From positions 12,567,501 to 12,631,500 of the forward strand of contig CM059582.1 in NCBI GenBank assembly GCA_030407085.1: DNA of 64,000 bases, written 5' to 3'. This document shows positions 39,501 through 48,920 of this stretch, piece after piece. Made by a program: the position numbers and the translations under genes. Every line of letters begins with the position of its first letter. Position 1 is the stretch's first letter. Source of the DNA: Trichopria drosophilae (taxonomy: Eukaryota; Arthropoda; Insecta; Hymenoptera; Diapriidae). The notes under the pieces were generated by a model. The model did not search any database. It saw nothing but the letters and a program-made list of their open reading frames with translations, and was not told the origin of the DNA.

Positions 39501-39846
39501 AATATCAGCCAATAAGCCTGACATCGTCCTTGTTGACTTCGATGACAAATCCATCTTCGTCATCGAGTTTTCTGCACCAGCAGAAACAAATATAGTCAGC
39601 AAAGAGGACGAAAAACGGATGAAATATCAGGAACTCCTGTTCGAGATTCGCAGGCTGTATCGAGGATTCAAAATCAAGCTCGTCGTGCTGATAATTGGAG
39701 TGCTGGGAGGAATGAGACCAACTTTCCTCCAAAACATCAAAAGCATTCCGGCCTGTCGAGAACATGCAAATTCCATCGCAGGCCGAATGCAGAAAGCAGT
39801 GCTACTGGGATCTCTCCGTCTACTGAGGTCACACGAGATCCTGTAA
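36580..39846 (+). CDS. R2-superclade retrotransposon polyprotein (Myb-like, RT, CCHC, RLE)
   Basis: The product makes new element copies by target-primed reverse transcription: the endonuclease nicks the chromosome and the RT copies the element RNA from the nick. Numbering from the ATG, RT blocks begin near residue 358 (WLVEGRTTLIPKSG). Motif A is AWLDYMKAYDS with Asp451, motif B RGVCQGDSLSPLLF, and motif C FYMDDLK with Asp559-Asp560. A CCHC motif is Cys893-x2-Cys896-x8-His905-x4-Cys910. The restriction-like endonuclease has PD at 980-981, Glu996 in VIEFSAP, and KRMKYQEL at 1012-1019. The frame is open from 36382 and the DNA-binding region starts before this ATG (FQWTEDLRRDLMRCYEE), so true initiation is probably upstream and non-AUG. 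No stops or frameshifts. Confidence 0.9.
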   Translation: MRCYEESCPQQRGYMARMHSRFAVMHPELADRFSQQQLRDYVAYLRRTGFVVPSCQPVPDVRAITTEPVRGAGRDAPHYESTTLVFRQNLTTKILPKQRELDRANSLLLDALPDDCDLWQVNCAVYEAASDLVIPRNLTQISGSRQITKRMSQLNGKIRLTRKLASRVQCVIDYLTSGRSFTAKVKKFAQQLRTHYHTLNKLKLLNIKQHLADKIRFLADAKKRLQRREDGIRQNAIFWTNPSNLFKHRIAASSEFPSITAVEEFWGSIYEKTSRLNADTSGIEIFTELCDEVTQESEDCPPVSALEVKNAITGARNFSSPGWDGINNYWWKKFTSVHQHLARIFTSYINGDQPIPQWLVEGRTTLIPKSGDLSDPRNHRPITCLNTLYKLFTNILNERIEKSVKPVWQRIVEQRGCKMGVSGCKDNLLIDRCVCQDAVQYKRNLSIAWLDYMKAYDSTSHELLSLLLKRLHVHPNIVRIVEDLMPLWKTRFVMTSGKRRTMSRLVQFQRGVCQGDSLSPLLFCISLLPLSVALRKSQGYMCGTPGERVHKITHLFYMDDLKLYASGEDQLHRSLNIALTYSRDIGMEFGLDKCAVVHLHRGRSGSHNNDMELVNGNVIRHLSAEEAYTYLGVPQRHVQDVQAAKTTIIKKYRRILRQIWSSELTGRNKVAATNMLAVSPVLYSFGALKWNVDELRDLDRSTRKMICMQRSLHPRSSVERLYLPRNMGGRGLLSLECMHDRLVLETACDVINRTEDPLMMLVHQHEIQGKGAFLYNAAERAARNLGLVFNVGRSGAQEAESVINLCPVRLRANIRKEQLRMLEGRHIDKPLHGQFFRNVQKLGLLAEMTFSFLGSAGLKSETEGFIFACQDGVINTLAYRKNILHQAVQSTLCRLCRCHAETLMHLLAACPIYAVSAYIERHNAALRVLYYHLRSTYGIDATPVLPYVPTDIESVVGNESCRIYWNYSFPTSRQISANKPDIVLVDFDDKSIFVIEFSAPAETNIVSKEDEKRMKYQELLFEIRRLYRGFKIKLVVLIIGVLGGMRPTFLQNIKSIPACREHANSIAGRMQKAVLLGSLRLLRSHEIL

Positions 39847-39877
39847 CCACTTACCCAATGGTAGAGGGAGTGGTTAC
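39843..39877 (+). other. Hairpin over the retrotransposon stop codon
   Basis: GTAACCACT (39843-39851, containing the TAA stop) pairs perfectly with AGTGGTTAC (39869-39877). Confidence 0.6.
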
Positions 39878-39898
39878 AGTTGCAAACGAAATGGCCCG

Positions 39899-39956
39899 GT
39901 GCAGTCTGCAGCGGAGGAGATGGATATCGGAGCCACTTTTCTGCTGCAGACTGCAC
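39899..39956 (+). other. 14-bp perfect hairpin in retrotransposon 3' UTR
   Basis: GTGCAGTCTGCAGC (39899-39912) is the exact reverse complement of GCTGCAGACTGCAC (39943-39956), with a 30-base loop. 3' UTR structure is what R2-type reverse transcriptases recognise, so this is a likely RT-binding element. Confidence 0.65.
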
Positions 39957-40096
39957 ACGTGGATTCTGGAGGGCCAAGGGAGGTTAGGGTTTTAGTCGGT
40001 AAACCTTGCCGTTAACATCAAAGGTGAGGGAGTCCGACACACGGGGGGTACACAACATCTTCAACCCCCTATGGTGCCTAATGCATTTCCCCCCTC

Positions 40097-40129
<33 letters not shown>

Positions 40130-40304
40130 TAAGTTTATGGGCAGTCTGCCTTGGAAAATTTTGCAAAGAAAATTGGGACGAATCATGTCAGATGATAGTA
40201 ATTCTACCGAGATGTGGCCATGATTGGCCCTTGTTTTGAACAAACGAAAACGAATTTATGAATAATCCCGAAAGGAAACTCAGGTTAAACATTTCTTATG
40301 ATTA

Positions 40305-40515
40305 ACGAACGATTCGATTTGAACCACTCTAATATGAAGAGTGAAAATGTCACTCTGTGAAGGGTTACATTTTACTTTACGAAGGGTGATGCTTCACTCC
40401 AACAACAGTGAAAGAAAAAACTCACTCCTTGAAGAGTGAACTATCACTCTGAATAGATTGAAAATTTCACTTTGTATGAAAGTGTGGCGCAATTTTCACT
40501 TCAAGGAATTTAGAC
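40305..40515. repeat. GAGTGAA word-repeat element
   Basis: Within about 200 bp, GAGTGAA or the reverse TTCACTC/TCACTC occurs some ten times in alternating orientation, separated by 5-25 bp. No clear terminal repeat or target duplication could be fixed. It resembles the other private-word elements in the window. Confidence 0.5.
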
Positions 40516-40519
40516 AGAA

Positions 40520-43500
40520 ATTTATACTTAACGCGGTTACGTAAAGAATCTCGTTGAAATTTAATCAATTTCATAAAATACACAGAGCCCAAGTTTCGAT
40601 TAATTCGGAGTCGAATTCTCTTAATTAACATACACACAACTTAAAAATCGTGTTAATACGGGCATTTTTAACACAATATCTTCTAAATAAAAAATTTGTA
40701 GATTATTAAGAAAAATATTAAACTATCATTATAATTTAGGAACAATCATCAGAATTTTACGAATTATTAAAAGCAGGGAATTTTGTATTATATTATTTTC
40801 ATATAAAAAAATGTTATTCCAAGAGAACTGCCTGTACAGAAATGAATATTGCACGTAAGAGTTCACGATACGTCTGATAGCTGCTGGAGTTCACAACAGG
40901 AAGGAACTATAAACTATAGGTGACAGTATATTAAATGAGATTATATTTCTGACATCTATATTAACCTTTAGAAGCCGAGCAATGTTCAAAACTGTGATTG
41001 ATAAATATTCTTGCTTTCGTACAGCGGAAATAGAGTTCGGCACTGCCACAAAATGGCTTTAGGAATTTGCATTTTGAAATTCAAAAGTGATGTAGGGGAC
41101 AATCTATTTATATTTAATAGTAATAAATTTTAATGGGCGATTGAAGCTTCAAGTGTCTAATATTGAAGACAAATTACTATCTTTTCCGTTATTCAGGTTA
41201 TGTAAGTGCCAAATGTTTACAAATCATGTGATGATAAATATTTTTTTCGAAAATTTGTTACAAATGGATAATGGATGGCGCTCCATTTCAAACTACGGTC
41301 AAACGTGGACAAATAAGTTGCAGTTTAGGGCGAAATTTTTTCTAGTGAGGTCCATTCAGTTTATTCTATTAAAATTGGCGGAAAATTGTGCAAATTTCTA
41401 AAAATAGTTGTCTTTCCTAAATATTTCTGAAATAAATCGACATTAATCAAAATTTTCGTCTTAAACTGTAAAATTTCGATTATGTTATTAAATATTTATG
41501 GTCAAAATCCTATAGAACCTAAATGATAAAGAAATGATCCACTGCATTTTGAGATAAATATCAGTCATTAAATTGACATAATGTAGTGTAATTTTACCAA
41601 CTATCATTTTTTTATGTCACTGTTTTACGTCCGTATATGAACTTTCATAGTGAATACTTAAAATTGAACGTGAATGACTTAGTTAATGATCAATGGCATA
41701 TATTCATATATACACCTCAGTTATTACAATAAAATTAGGTAATTCGATTTATCGCATTTATAGATTGTCATTACTTAAGTTTTGTTATTATAACAAGCCT
41801 TTTTTAAAAATTGTTTATTAATTATCAATAATTTGACAATGATTTTAACAAGTTTATTCATGAATTTTGAAATAAAAACATCCATGGAACATTAAATCAT
41901 AAAAAAAAATTAAATGACGATGTCGACATAAATTTAGAGGAGAAAGATTCAATTGGATTGTGTAAAAGTATAAAAATACATGTGGTATAAATTTTTTATC
42001 ATATTTAATGCAAAATGGTTAAAAAATATAATTAGAAAGAAATTTCGGTTACCTTTATCAGCCAGCTAAAAAATATCTAAAAAAAATATTAAAAATACGA
42101 AATCAAACAATATTATGGTTAACAAAAATTAAATAAAAATCTAGAAGATTACTCGCGATCTTGCTTTGAATTTTCACTTAAGGTGTCACTGCGATTTGTA
42201 TAAATCTAACTAAACTAGCAGAGTGGTAATGATCGCCTTTATTCAGAAGAAATCTAAAAATTAATACTAAGCTCAATGGAGTGCTCGCTTTTAAATTTAA
42301 AGTGACTCGAGTTGTTAATTCTCTTTGCACAATGGAGTGTAAAGTAAAATAAGAGAAATAAAATTTTTACCTTATCCAAAACTGTACATTTATGCATTTA
42401 TTTCATAAAATATAACGTTGAAAGACATACGGAAGACTACTTGTCAGCTGACACTTTTTAACGACTTTCAAGCTATTTCGTCTGAAATCAGGCACCTGTA
42501 CTAGGTCATCCCAAGTCTTATGTCACAGCCCTCTTGAAGGCAGGAATACGTGGGATATCATCGTAACACAAATTGGACGTGGCAATTTTTTTGTCATTCT
42601 TTGCAGGTTTAAAATATGCTGCAAAAGCTGATTTAATTTTCAAGATATCATGAAATTACGTTTCATAGCGAAAAATTACTTAAATAAAAATTTAAAATTA
42701 TGCAACATAAAAACATCGTGATTTAATCGTTTAAGACCGTACACCACTTATTTATTTATAATTGAATAACATTTCTAGCATACAAATTTGATTTATTTCG
42801 ATTATAGATTCGCTGCAAAATCACGCCGAAATCTGCCCTTAAGGTAAATAAATTATTTTTAGGAGTGTTTTGAAGCGTTACTTTAAACAATTTTAAAACT
42901 CTGTAGTTAATGAGGTAAATAGGTTGCTTTTGTTATTATCAAGGCTGTTTATTTTTCGTAAAATATCATGTCAATCACATATATGTACAGATCATACCAT
43001 GTATTACATCCTAAACTACTATAATATAAATAACTCTTGAAAAATAAATTTTATGCACACTTAAACACTTCGTTCGGTGAAATTGACTGAACTTTACTTT
43101 AATATTACGTGACAAAGATCTAGAATATTTTAAATCTACATGCGGGAGTCAAAGTATCTCAAAATAAGTTTTAGTCATACACTAAAACATTCACTATTGC
43201 AGCACCGTAAACCATAAATTAACCTGTATTCTTAGATAACACATGTATACAAAAAAAGCTGGTGTAGGATGTTATAAAGAAGATGTTGATGATTTCCGAA
43301 ATCACAATCGGCCCATTGCATCATGATTTTGAGAGATTTGAGGTTACATACACTAACAATTTTTTACACTTTCACGGTTATGTACAAAATGAAAAAAAAT
43401 GTTTGTTGCTTTTTTCCCTACTTGTTTCATTTAGCACTACTCTTATCCTTCAAATATTAGCCTATGATCATTAGGGTCATTATAAGTTAGGACATTTATC

Positions 43501-43570
43501 TCAACAACGTTTCTCCTTAATTGCTCTTCGAAACTTGCACTTAGGCATATTTTGGATTCACTAATAAGTA
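40520..43570. other. AT-rich non-coding DNA
   Basis: No exon or repeat was recognised with confidence. A GC-richer patch around 42480-42600 has a short minus-strand open stretch (YDDIPRIPAFKRAVT) of unknown meaning. Confidence 0.4.
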
Positions 43571-43574
43571 CAAA

Positions 43575-44011
43575 GATGAAATTAAAAAAGAACCACGGGT
43601 ATAGGTGGCATACTCCCCCGAGGTGTAACCTCCGAAACTGCCGAATTCGGATAGAGTATGAAGAGATGAAACACCTCATACCAAGTTTAATTAGTTTATC
43701 AGATGGGAAAGTTTAAAAAATCATTGTTGAAGTCGCGGATTTTACATAAGGAAATGCAGTAATCTAAGTAGTAACAGTCAGCGTCATCGTTCGTTTGAAT
43801 ACGCATTTGCTGTTACTACTGACATTACTGCATTTTTCTATGTAAAATCCGCGATTTCAACAAAGATTTTTTTAATATTCCCACATGATAAAATAATCGA
43901 ATTTGATATGAGATGTTACATCTCATCGTACTCTGTACGAATTAGGTACTTAAGAATGTTACACCTCCGGAGACAAAACCACTTATACCCGTGGACTCCT
44001 TTATATCATCA
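43575..44011. mobile_element. Foldback element with ~210-bp arms and almost no spacer
   Basis: The arms (about 43575-43785 and 43800-44011) pair along their length. Landmarks are CCACGGGTATAGGTGG, CCGAGGTGTAACCT, CGCGGATTTTACATA and AATGCAGTAAT, all found inverted in the right arm. The innermost pair is AGTAGTAACAG / CTGTTACTACT. Transcription across it would give a long hairpin. Confidence 0.8.
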
Positions 44012-44309
44012 ATTTTTTTCTACATTTTGAATGACCTGCAACTATAGTCTCCAGGCATATTGTATTTGAATGATTTTTGTATTTCTTTGAAAAACATAAT
44101 TCAATTGACCTTCAATGTAAAGAATAAATTATATACCATCCAAAAAGCAAACATCCAAAACAAATATTCATAACGTAAGAATGTATCCCTAATTTCTACA
44201 TATAAGAGTACAAAGAAATACGTTTTATAAATTTTGAATATAATATGACACCATTTTCTAAAAAATATCTATTGATCCATGCTACGATTTATATATATAT
44301 ATATATATA

Positions 44310-45257
44310 TGGGTCGTTTCACGTCAACCTGATAATCAGTGTAGACAAAATTTGAATTAACCAATCTGAAGACGGATTTTGCAAAATTCAAGATGGCGGA
44401 TCCAATATGGTGGAAAAATTTTAGAATATTTTTCGAAAATTTGTGTACCATATTGGATCCGCCATCTTGAATTTTGCAAATCCGTCTTGCGATTCATGAT
44501 CAGCGATCTCCAGAATACCCGTGAAAGAAATTTGCAGTAAATCAGTTGATTTTCCAAAAATATTCTAAAATTTGTCCACTATATTGGATCCGCCATCTTG
44601 AATTTTGCAAATCCGTCTTACGATTCATGATCAGCGATCTCCAGAATACCCGTGAAAGAAATTTGCAGTAAATCAGTTGATTTTCCAAAAATATTCTAAA
44701 ATTTGTCCACTATATTGGATCCGCCATCTTGAATTTTGCAAATCCGTCTTACGATTCATGATCAGCGACCTCCAGAATACCCGCGAAAGAAATTTGGTGT
44801 AAATCGGTCGATTTTCGAGAAATATCCAAAAATATTCTAAAATTTGTCCACCATATTGGATCCGCCCCCCCCCCCCATAGACTATTTTTAGCATTTATCT
44901 GACGATTCTTTTTTAAATCACGACGATTTCGACGTTGCAGCCGCCATCTTGAATACGCCATCTTGGATTTCATCAATCTGCCTTACCAACTTTTTGATGC
45001 CTTCAGAAACCAACAATTTCATCCCAAAACCAATCGAATAGAACACCAGTTTTCTTTCCCACAAGCTTTTTGTTTCGAATTCTCAATTTGTGCTTGGTTT
45101 CCAGCCTCCATTTTGAGCCGCCATTATGAAATTTTCTAAAAGGCCAGAACTTTTTTGAAGGCACTTGACCAGACGAACATTTTAAATCCTTAAACGTCTT
45201 AAATAATTAATTCAAATTCTTGGTACACTGATTATCCGGTTGACGTGAAACGTCCCA
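44310..45257. mobile_element. Non-autonomous TIR element with TA target site
   Basis: The left end TGGGTCGTTTCACGTCAACC and the inverted right end (TGGGACGTTTCACGTCAACC read inward) continue matching through GATAATCAGTGTA. The element is flanked by TA in a TATATATA tract on both sides, which fits a Tc1/mariner-type target. The 948-bp interior has a 131-bp tandem array and several GGATCCGCCATCTTG words, but no transposase. Confidence 0.75.
44445..44870 (+). repeat. 131-bp tandem repeat, ~3.3 units
   Basis: The landmark GCCATCTTGAATTTTGCAAA starts at 44461, 44592 and 44723, an exact 131-bp period. A fourth, broken unit ends in a C-run near 44866. An inverted copy of the unit start lies just upstream at about 44380-44450. 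Adjacent units are nearly identical, so expansion is recent. Confidence 0.85.
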
Positions 45258-46440
45258 TATATATATGTAGCTTTGTTGCCAGTTGAGGGTGGGTCGTAGG
45301 AAAAACGCGACTTTCGAAGGCTACCCTGGACACAATTTTTAACAAATCGGAACGACTGACTGCTCAAATTAAAGCACATTGATATCTAGCAAAACCAGAT
45401 AAACGGAAAAAACTACGAAACTAGCTGTTACTACTTACGATGAGCCATACCGAGCAACTAAGGCATTTTTGCATCCGGGCACTCAATTTTGAAAACCTCG
45501 CAAAGGGGTAGAAACATAAAATTCAAAGTCATCTTTTGACACAAACTACGTATCTGGATAAAATGACATTATTTTCTAAAAAAATTGTTATAGTTCCGGG
45601 CTATGACATGTAGTACCCTATTCTACATATGGAAGAGTAACGTTTTATAACACTGGAAAACACCACAAAGTCGTAGTAACACGAGATTAAAGGTCTCGAT
45701 TTAAAAATTTTGCCAAAACCTCAAAACACGAAATACAGTTTGGCACAAACGTAATTCGTACCCTTTCTATTAGGGAGACATTTTTACGTTATAAATGCTA
45801 GCATCTTCGGTTTTTTGATGTTATGTAATTTATTATTTACATTTAAGGTCAATTCAAATAACTTTTTCATAGAAATACTAAATTTCGTCGAGGTATAAAC
45901 CGGAAATACGGTAATGAGCATGCAGCAGTAGTAACAGTCGGTAGTGGGCAGAAGAACCTGCCGACTATCTCTTGACAGATAGTTTCAGCGTCATCATCAG
46001 TGAGAGTACTAAATGGTGCAACTAGTAAAAAAAGTCTTAAAAAATTCGTTGCACATTGTACACAACCGCGGATGTACTATACACGATGGGTCGATTTTAA
46101 CCCCGCATTCCGATTCTACGCACAAAATTACTTCGGAAATGATCCACATCTTCCCAATAACAAAATCTTATTGAACTGTGCAATAAATATCAGAATTACT
46201 TACGTTATGAAATAATTGTAACATTTAATAATGCAATCATAAATGACTATCATAGAAGACAAATAATAGTATTCGTAAGTAGATCAATGTCTAGTTTAAT
46301 AATAAAACAAGAATATTTTCCTCTACTTATTATTTACAGAATATCGTAATCCAGATCGTCCTTTTTATTGTCAATATTTCCAGTAAACTTGAAATTTGTA
46401 TAATAATGCCTTTGCGAAAACAGAAAAGTTCAGTAAAGTT
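45258..46440. other. Repeat-like non-coding DNA with paired words
   Basis: Contains the inverted word pair TGTTACTACT (45426-45435) and AGTAGTAACA (45927-45936), with weak similarity around each (CTA..CTGTTACTACT). A diverged foldback is possible but was not fully aligned. Confidence 0.35.
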
Positions 46441-46444
46441 GAAT

Positions 46445-46575
46445 ACACAGAGAGAAAAATATTGTATCCAATAACATACTGATGTTACCGGATAATATAT
46501 TAATGATACAGGATACCATCAGATGTTATTCGGTACCATTAGTATGTTATCAGGTAACTTCTATTTCTTTCCGTG
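46445..46575. mobile_element. 131-bp MITE with ACACRGARAGAAA ends
   Basis: ACACAGAGAGAAAAATA at the left and the inverted ACACGGAAAGAAATA at the right bound a 131-bp segment. Its interior repeats short words (ATACTGATGTTACC, TTAGTATGTTATCAGGTAAC) in both orientations. Its ends resemble those of the 55049-55639 element. Confidence 0.5.
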
Positions 46576-46968
46576 TAAAAGAACAATTTTGTAAATTAAA
46601 ATAATATCACGGCAAGAATATTATTTCATCTTAAGTAAACATTTTTTTAATTTGATGTAATTAACACTTTCAAAAATATTTATAAAAATCCGCCTATTTT
46701 GAGCTACGATTTGTTTTAAATGACAATTTTCACTGAGTTACCGGTTTTTACTCAACTTCTAAGCTGTCAGAAACATGTTCTCGATAGTTTTATAATGAGT
46801 TTTACTTCAAATGTACGCTTTCACATATTTTGATTTGAAAATGACGTCTGAAAATCAACAAATATTCAAAATTGAGGAATTGTCTGCATTTAAGATATAT
46901 ATGGTAATAATCTAATGAATATGCTTTACACAGTGAACAATATTCTTGGACATTTTAACATTTCAAAT

Positions 46969-47128
46969 GACAGACGTGCAGAATGAGAAAAATTTCCAGT
47001 TTTTCTGATAAAAACTACTATAACTTCTTAGAAGTTTTGATATTCAGACAATAAAAATTACAGTAAAATCCAGTAATTTTTATCCGAAAAGAATGGTAAT
47101 TTTCTCCATTCTGCAAGCCTGTCTTAAA
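46969..47128. repeat. Short inverted repeat
   Basis: GACAGACGTGCAGAATGAGAA at 46969 is the near-complement of TTCTCCATTCTGCAAGCCTGTC ending 47128. The interior also has self-complementary segments. Confidence 0.5.
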
Positions 47129-47936
47129 ATTGCCATCTAAAATTGTGATTTTTCAAAAAAAAAAATTTCGCCATGTACAATATTTTCTTATTTAATTGTA
47201 TCAGTTTGAAGCACAACAATAATTTTTTGAAAATTTTACAAGCGCCGTTCGAAAGAGCAACCTCAAAACTAATCGGATACGGAGGTCTCCATTTTTACCA
47301 TATGTTTATTGCATACTTAAAACAATGCTATAATCCGTGTGCAAATTGAGAACACTTGGGCGTAAACAATTTAAAAAATCGCTATTCTTGATACATCTAA
47401 TTACTAAATTTAATTTATGATACATTTAGAATTGAAAACGATTTAAATCGACTATGGAATAAATCCAATTTCATAAGCTTTAAAGTTTTATTAAATCTTT
47501 TCGGACACTGGGTCAGTAAATTTCGTAAGCCCGAATCCCACATTGTAATTTTCGAAATACACAGAAATTTGATAAAATTCATTTATAAAAAGAGTAATTC
47601 ATTTTAAAAACATTGCTACATTGTATCTGGGTTACCTTGATTCAAAAATAAAATTTCATTTATTTATTAACTTTTACGCTCGCAAATTAATTTCAACATA
47701 ATAAAACGAAATCGTTATCAAACTATACGAAATTTCATTTTTTAATATTCATTTTAAATTAATATTTTCTAACAATTTTACGAAGATCGCAAAAGATAAT
47801 TAGTTCAAGAGCATATTAAATTCTATTATATCAAACAATCCTATTTTCATCTATGGAAATAACTCAACGATAAGGAAATTTCTCGTGTATATTTTAAATG
47901 GTAAAAATTTTTTCTACAAAATTAACTTTTTTTCAG

Positions 47937-48068
47937 TACTCTTATATTCTACCTGTTAGTCGTATGAGCTTCAGAGGAGGTCAGCCGTCTTTATACGAGT
48001 GTTGCGCTGAATTGGCTTCTTCTCTTTCATTTACACGACAGCGGCGAAATTCTTTACTTGCTAATTAA
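47937..48068 (+). CDS. Candidate terminal exon, unknown product
   Basis: After a strong acceptor (aactttttttcag) there is an open stretch of 43 codons ending in TAA. It reads YSYILPVSRMSFRGG, QPSLYECCAELASSLSF, TRQRRNSLLAN. GC content is higher than the flanks. The entry phase (codon boundary) equals the exit phase of the 23354-23588 exon, so it may be the last exon of that Ser/Pro-rich gene, across a 24-kb intron that would contain the antisense VDAC gene. No domain was recognised. Confidence 0.4.
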   Translation, partial: YSYILPVSRMSFRGGQPSLYECCAELASSLSFTRQRRNSLLAN

Positions 48069-48489
48069 TTTCACGGTATTCTATAATTTATCCTCATCTT
48101 CATCCTCCAGAGTTAACCATTTAATGGAACCGATTACCACCGACAATTAATCCGACTACTTATGTTGCTATCTAATTTCATGGTTGACGTGATAAATAAT
48201 TCACAGTCCTCTAATAATATTAACTTCTTGCTTATGAAACCAAAGTGGAATATTTTAGTATGCTTTATTCAATTATTTTATTGAATTAATGCTTTTAGAA
48301 AATAATTGACCCTAGATTGAGGGGATAGACTGGATGGATGTCCCCATCTAAACAATGATAAACAAAGTTCGAATTCACAACTTGAGGAGCGATTTCTTAC
48401 TATTTAGTTATCTAAATTAGGGAGATTATAGTACTGCACTACAAGTGGATTAATATCCATCCTTTCATGATTAGATAGTAAAAATTTTT

Positions 48490-48920
48490 TTAAAATTTTT
48501 GTTAATGAAAGGGAGGTAATATGTACAGAAGTTCTATCAAACCTATATGCTTTCTGCAATCTATTGCAATTGGAAATGACAGCAAGGAAAATGTGGAGGG
48601 CTTTGGCCTAGCGCATATTAATTGAGAGTTTATAGAGCTATGTTCCTTTTGACTTAATTTGGTTGTAAAAGTTTGACCACTCACATATGAAAATATTTGT
48701 TGACCCGTTAAATTCAATTATTTCATTTTCAACGATCGGATTTTTGTAAATAACGTATTGATTTGATATTTTCAGACAGATTAATTTTCGAAATGTAATT
48801 TGGGACTGCCACAAACTGATAAGTGTGAAGTTAAATTCAATTAAATTGCAAACATTATTTACGAGTAATTTCATACAATCTTGACATGGAAAATGAATCA
48901 ATGGGCCGGTTTTGAACAAA
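48490..48920 (-). pseudogene. Broken odorant-receptor-like fragment
   Basis: Minus-strand frames read NEIIEFNGSTNIF, ICEWSNFYNQIKSKGT, a stop, LYKLSINMR, a stop, then AKALHIFLAVIS and NRLQKAYRF. Insect odorant receptors end with a similar series: N-E-(I/V) ... C-E-W-Y-N ... K ... L-L-I-x-M-x-R-A-x-K-P ... and a K-x-S-Y-S-F tail. The upstream frame (CMKLLVNNVCNLIEFNFTLI) is compatible with the preceding membrane segment. Two in-frame stops mark it as a pseudogene. The similarity is a pattern match only; another membrane-protein remnant is possible. Confidence 0.4.

Larger units (their letters stand above)
36206..40127 (+). mobile_element. Full-length R4/Dong-like non-LTR retrotransposon
   Basis: A 3.9-kb unit of much higher GC content than its surroundings. 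It has a 5' region with several perfect hairpins (36206-36579), one uninterrupted ORF, a 3' region with two perfect hairpins (39847-40097) and a 30-base poly-A tail (40098-40127). The 5' flank is a TAA microsatellite. ORF content (single RT, CCHC, restriction-like endonuclease, no APE or RNase H) places it in the R2 superclade, and the TAA flank favours R4/Dong. The intact frame suggests a recent insertion that may still be competent. A clear target duplication was not found. Confidence 0.85.

Noticed and set aside
36577..39977. Many secondary frames on both strands across the retrotransposon
   Set aside because: They are shadows of the long plus-strand frame in GC-richer DNA.
43283..43679. 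Open frames on both strands near 43.3-43.7 kb
   Set aside because: No domain, overlapping each other, and partly inside a foldback arm.
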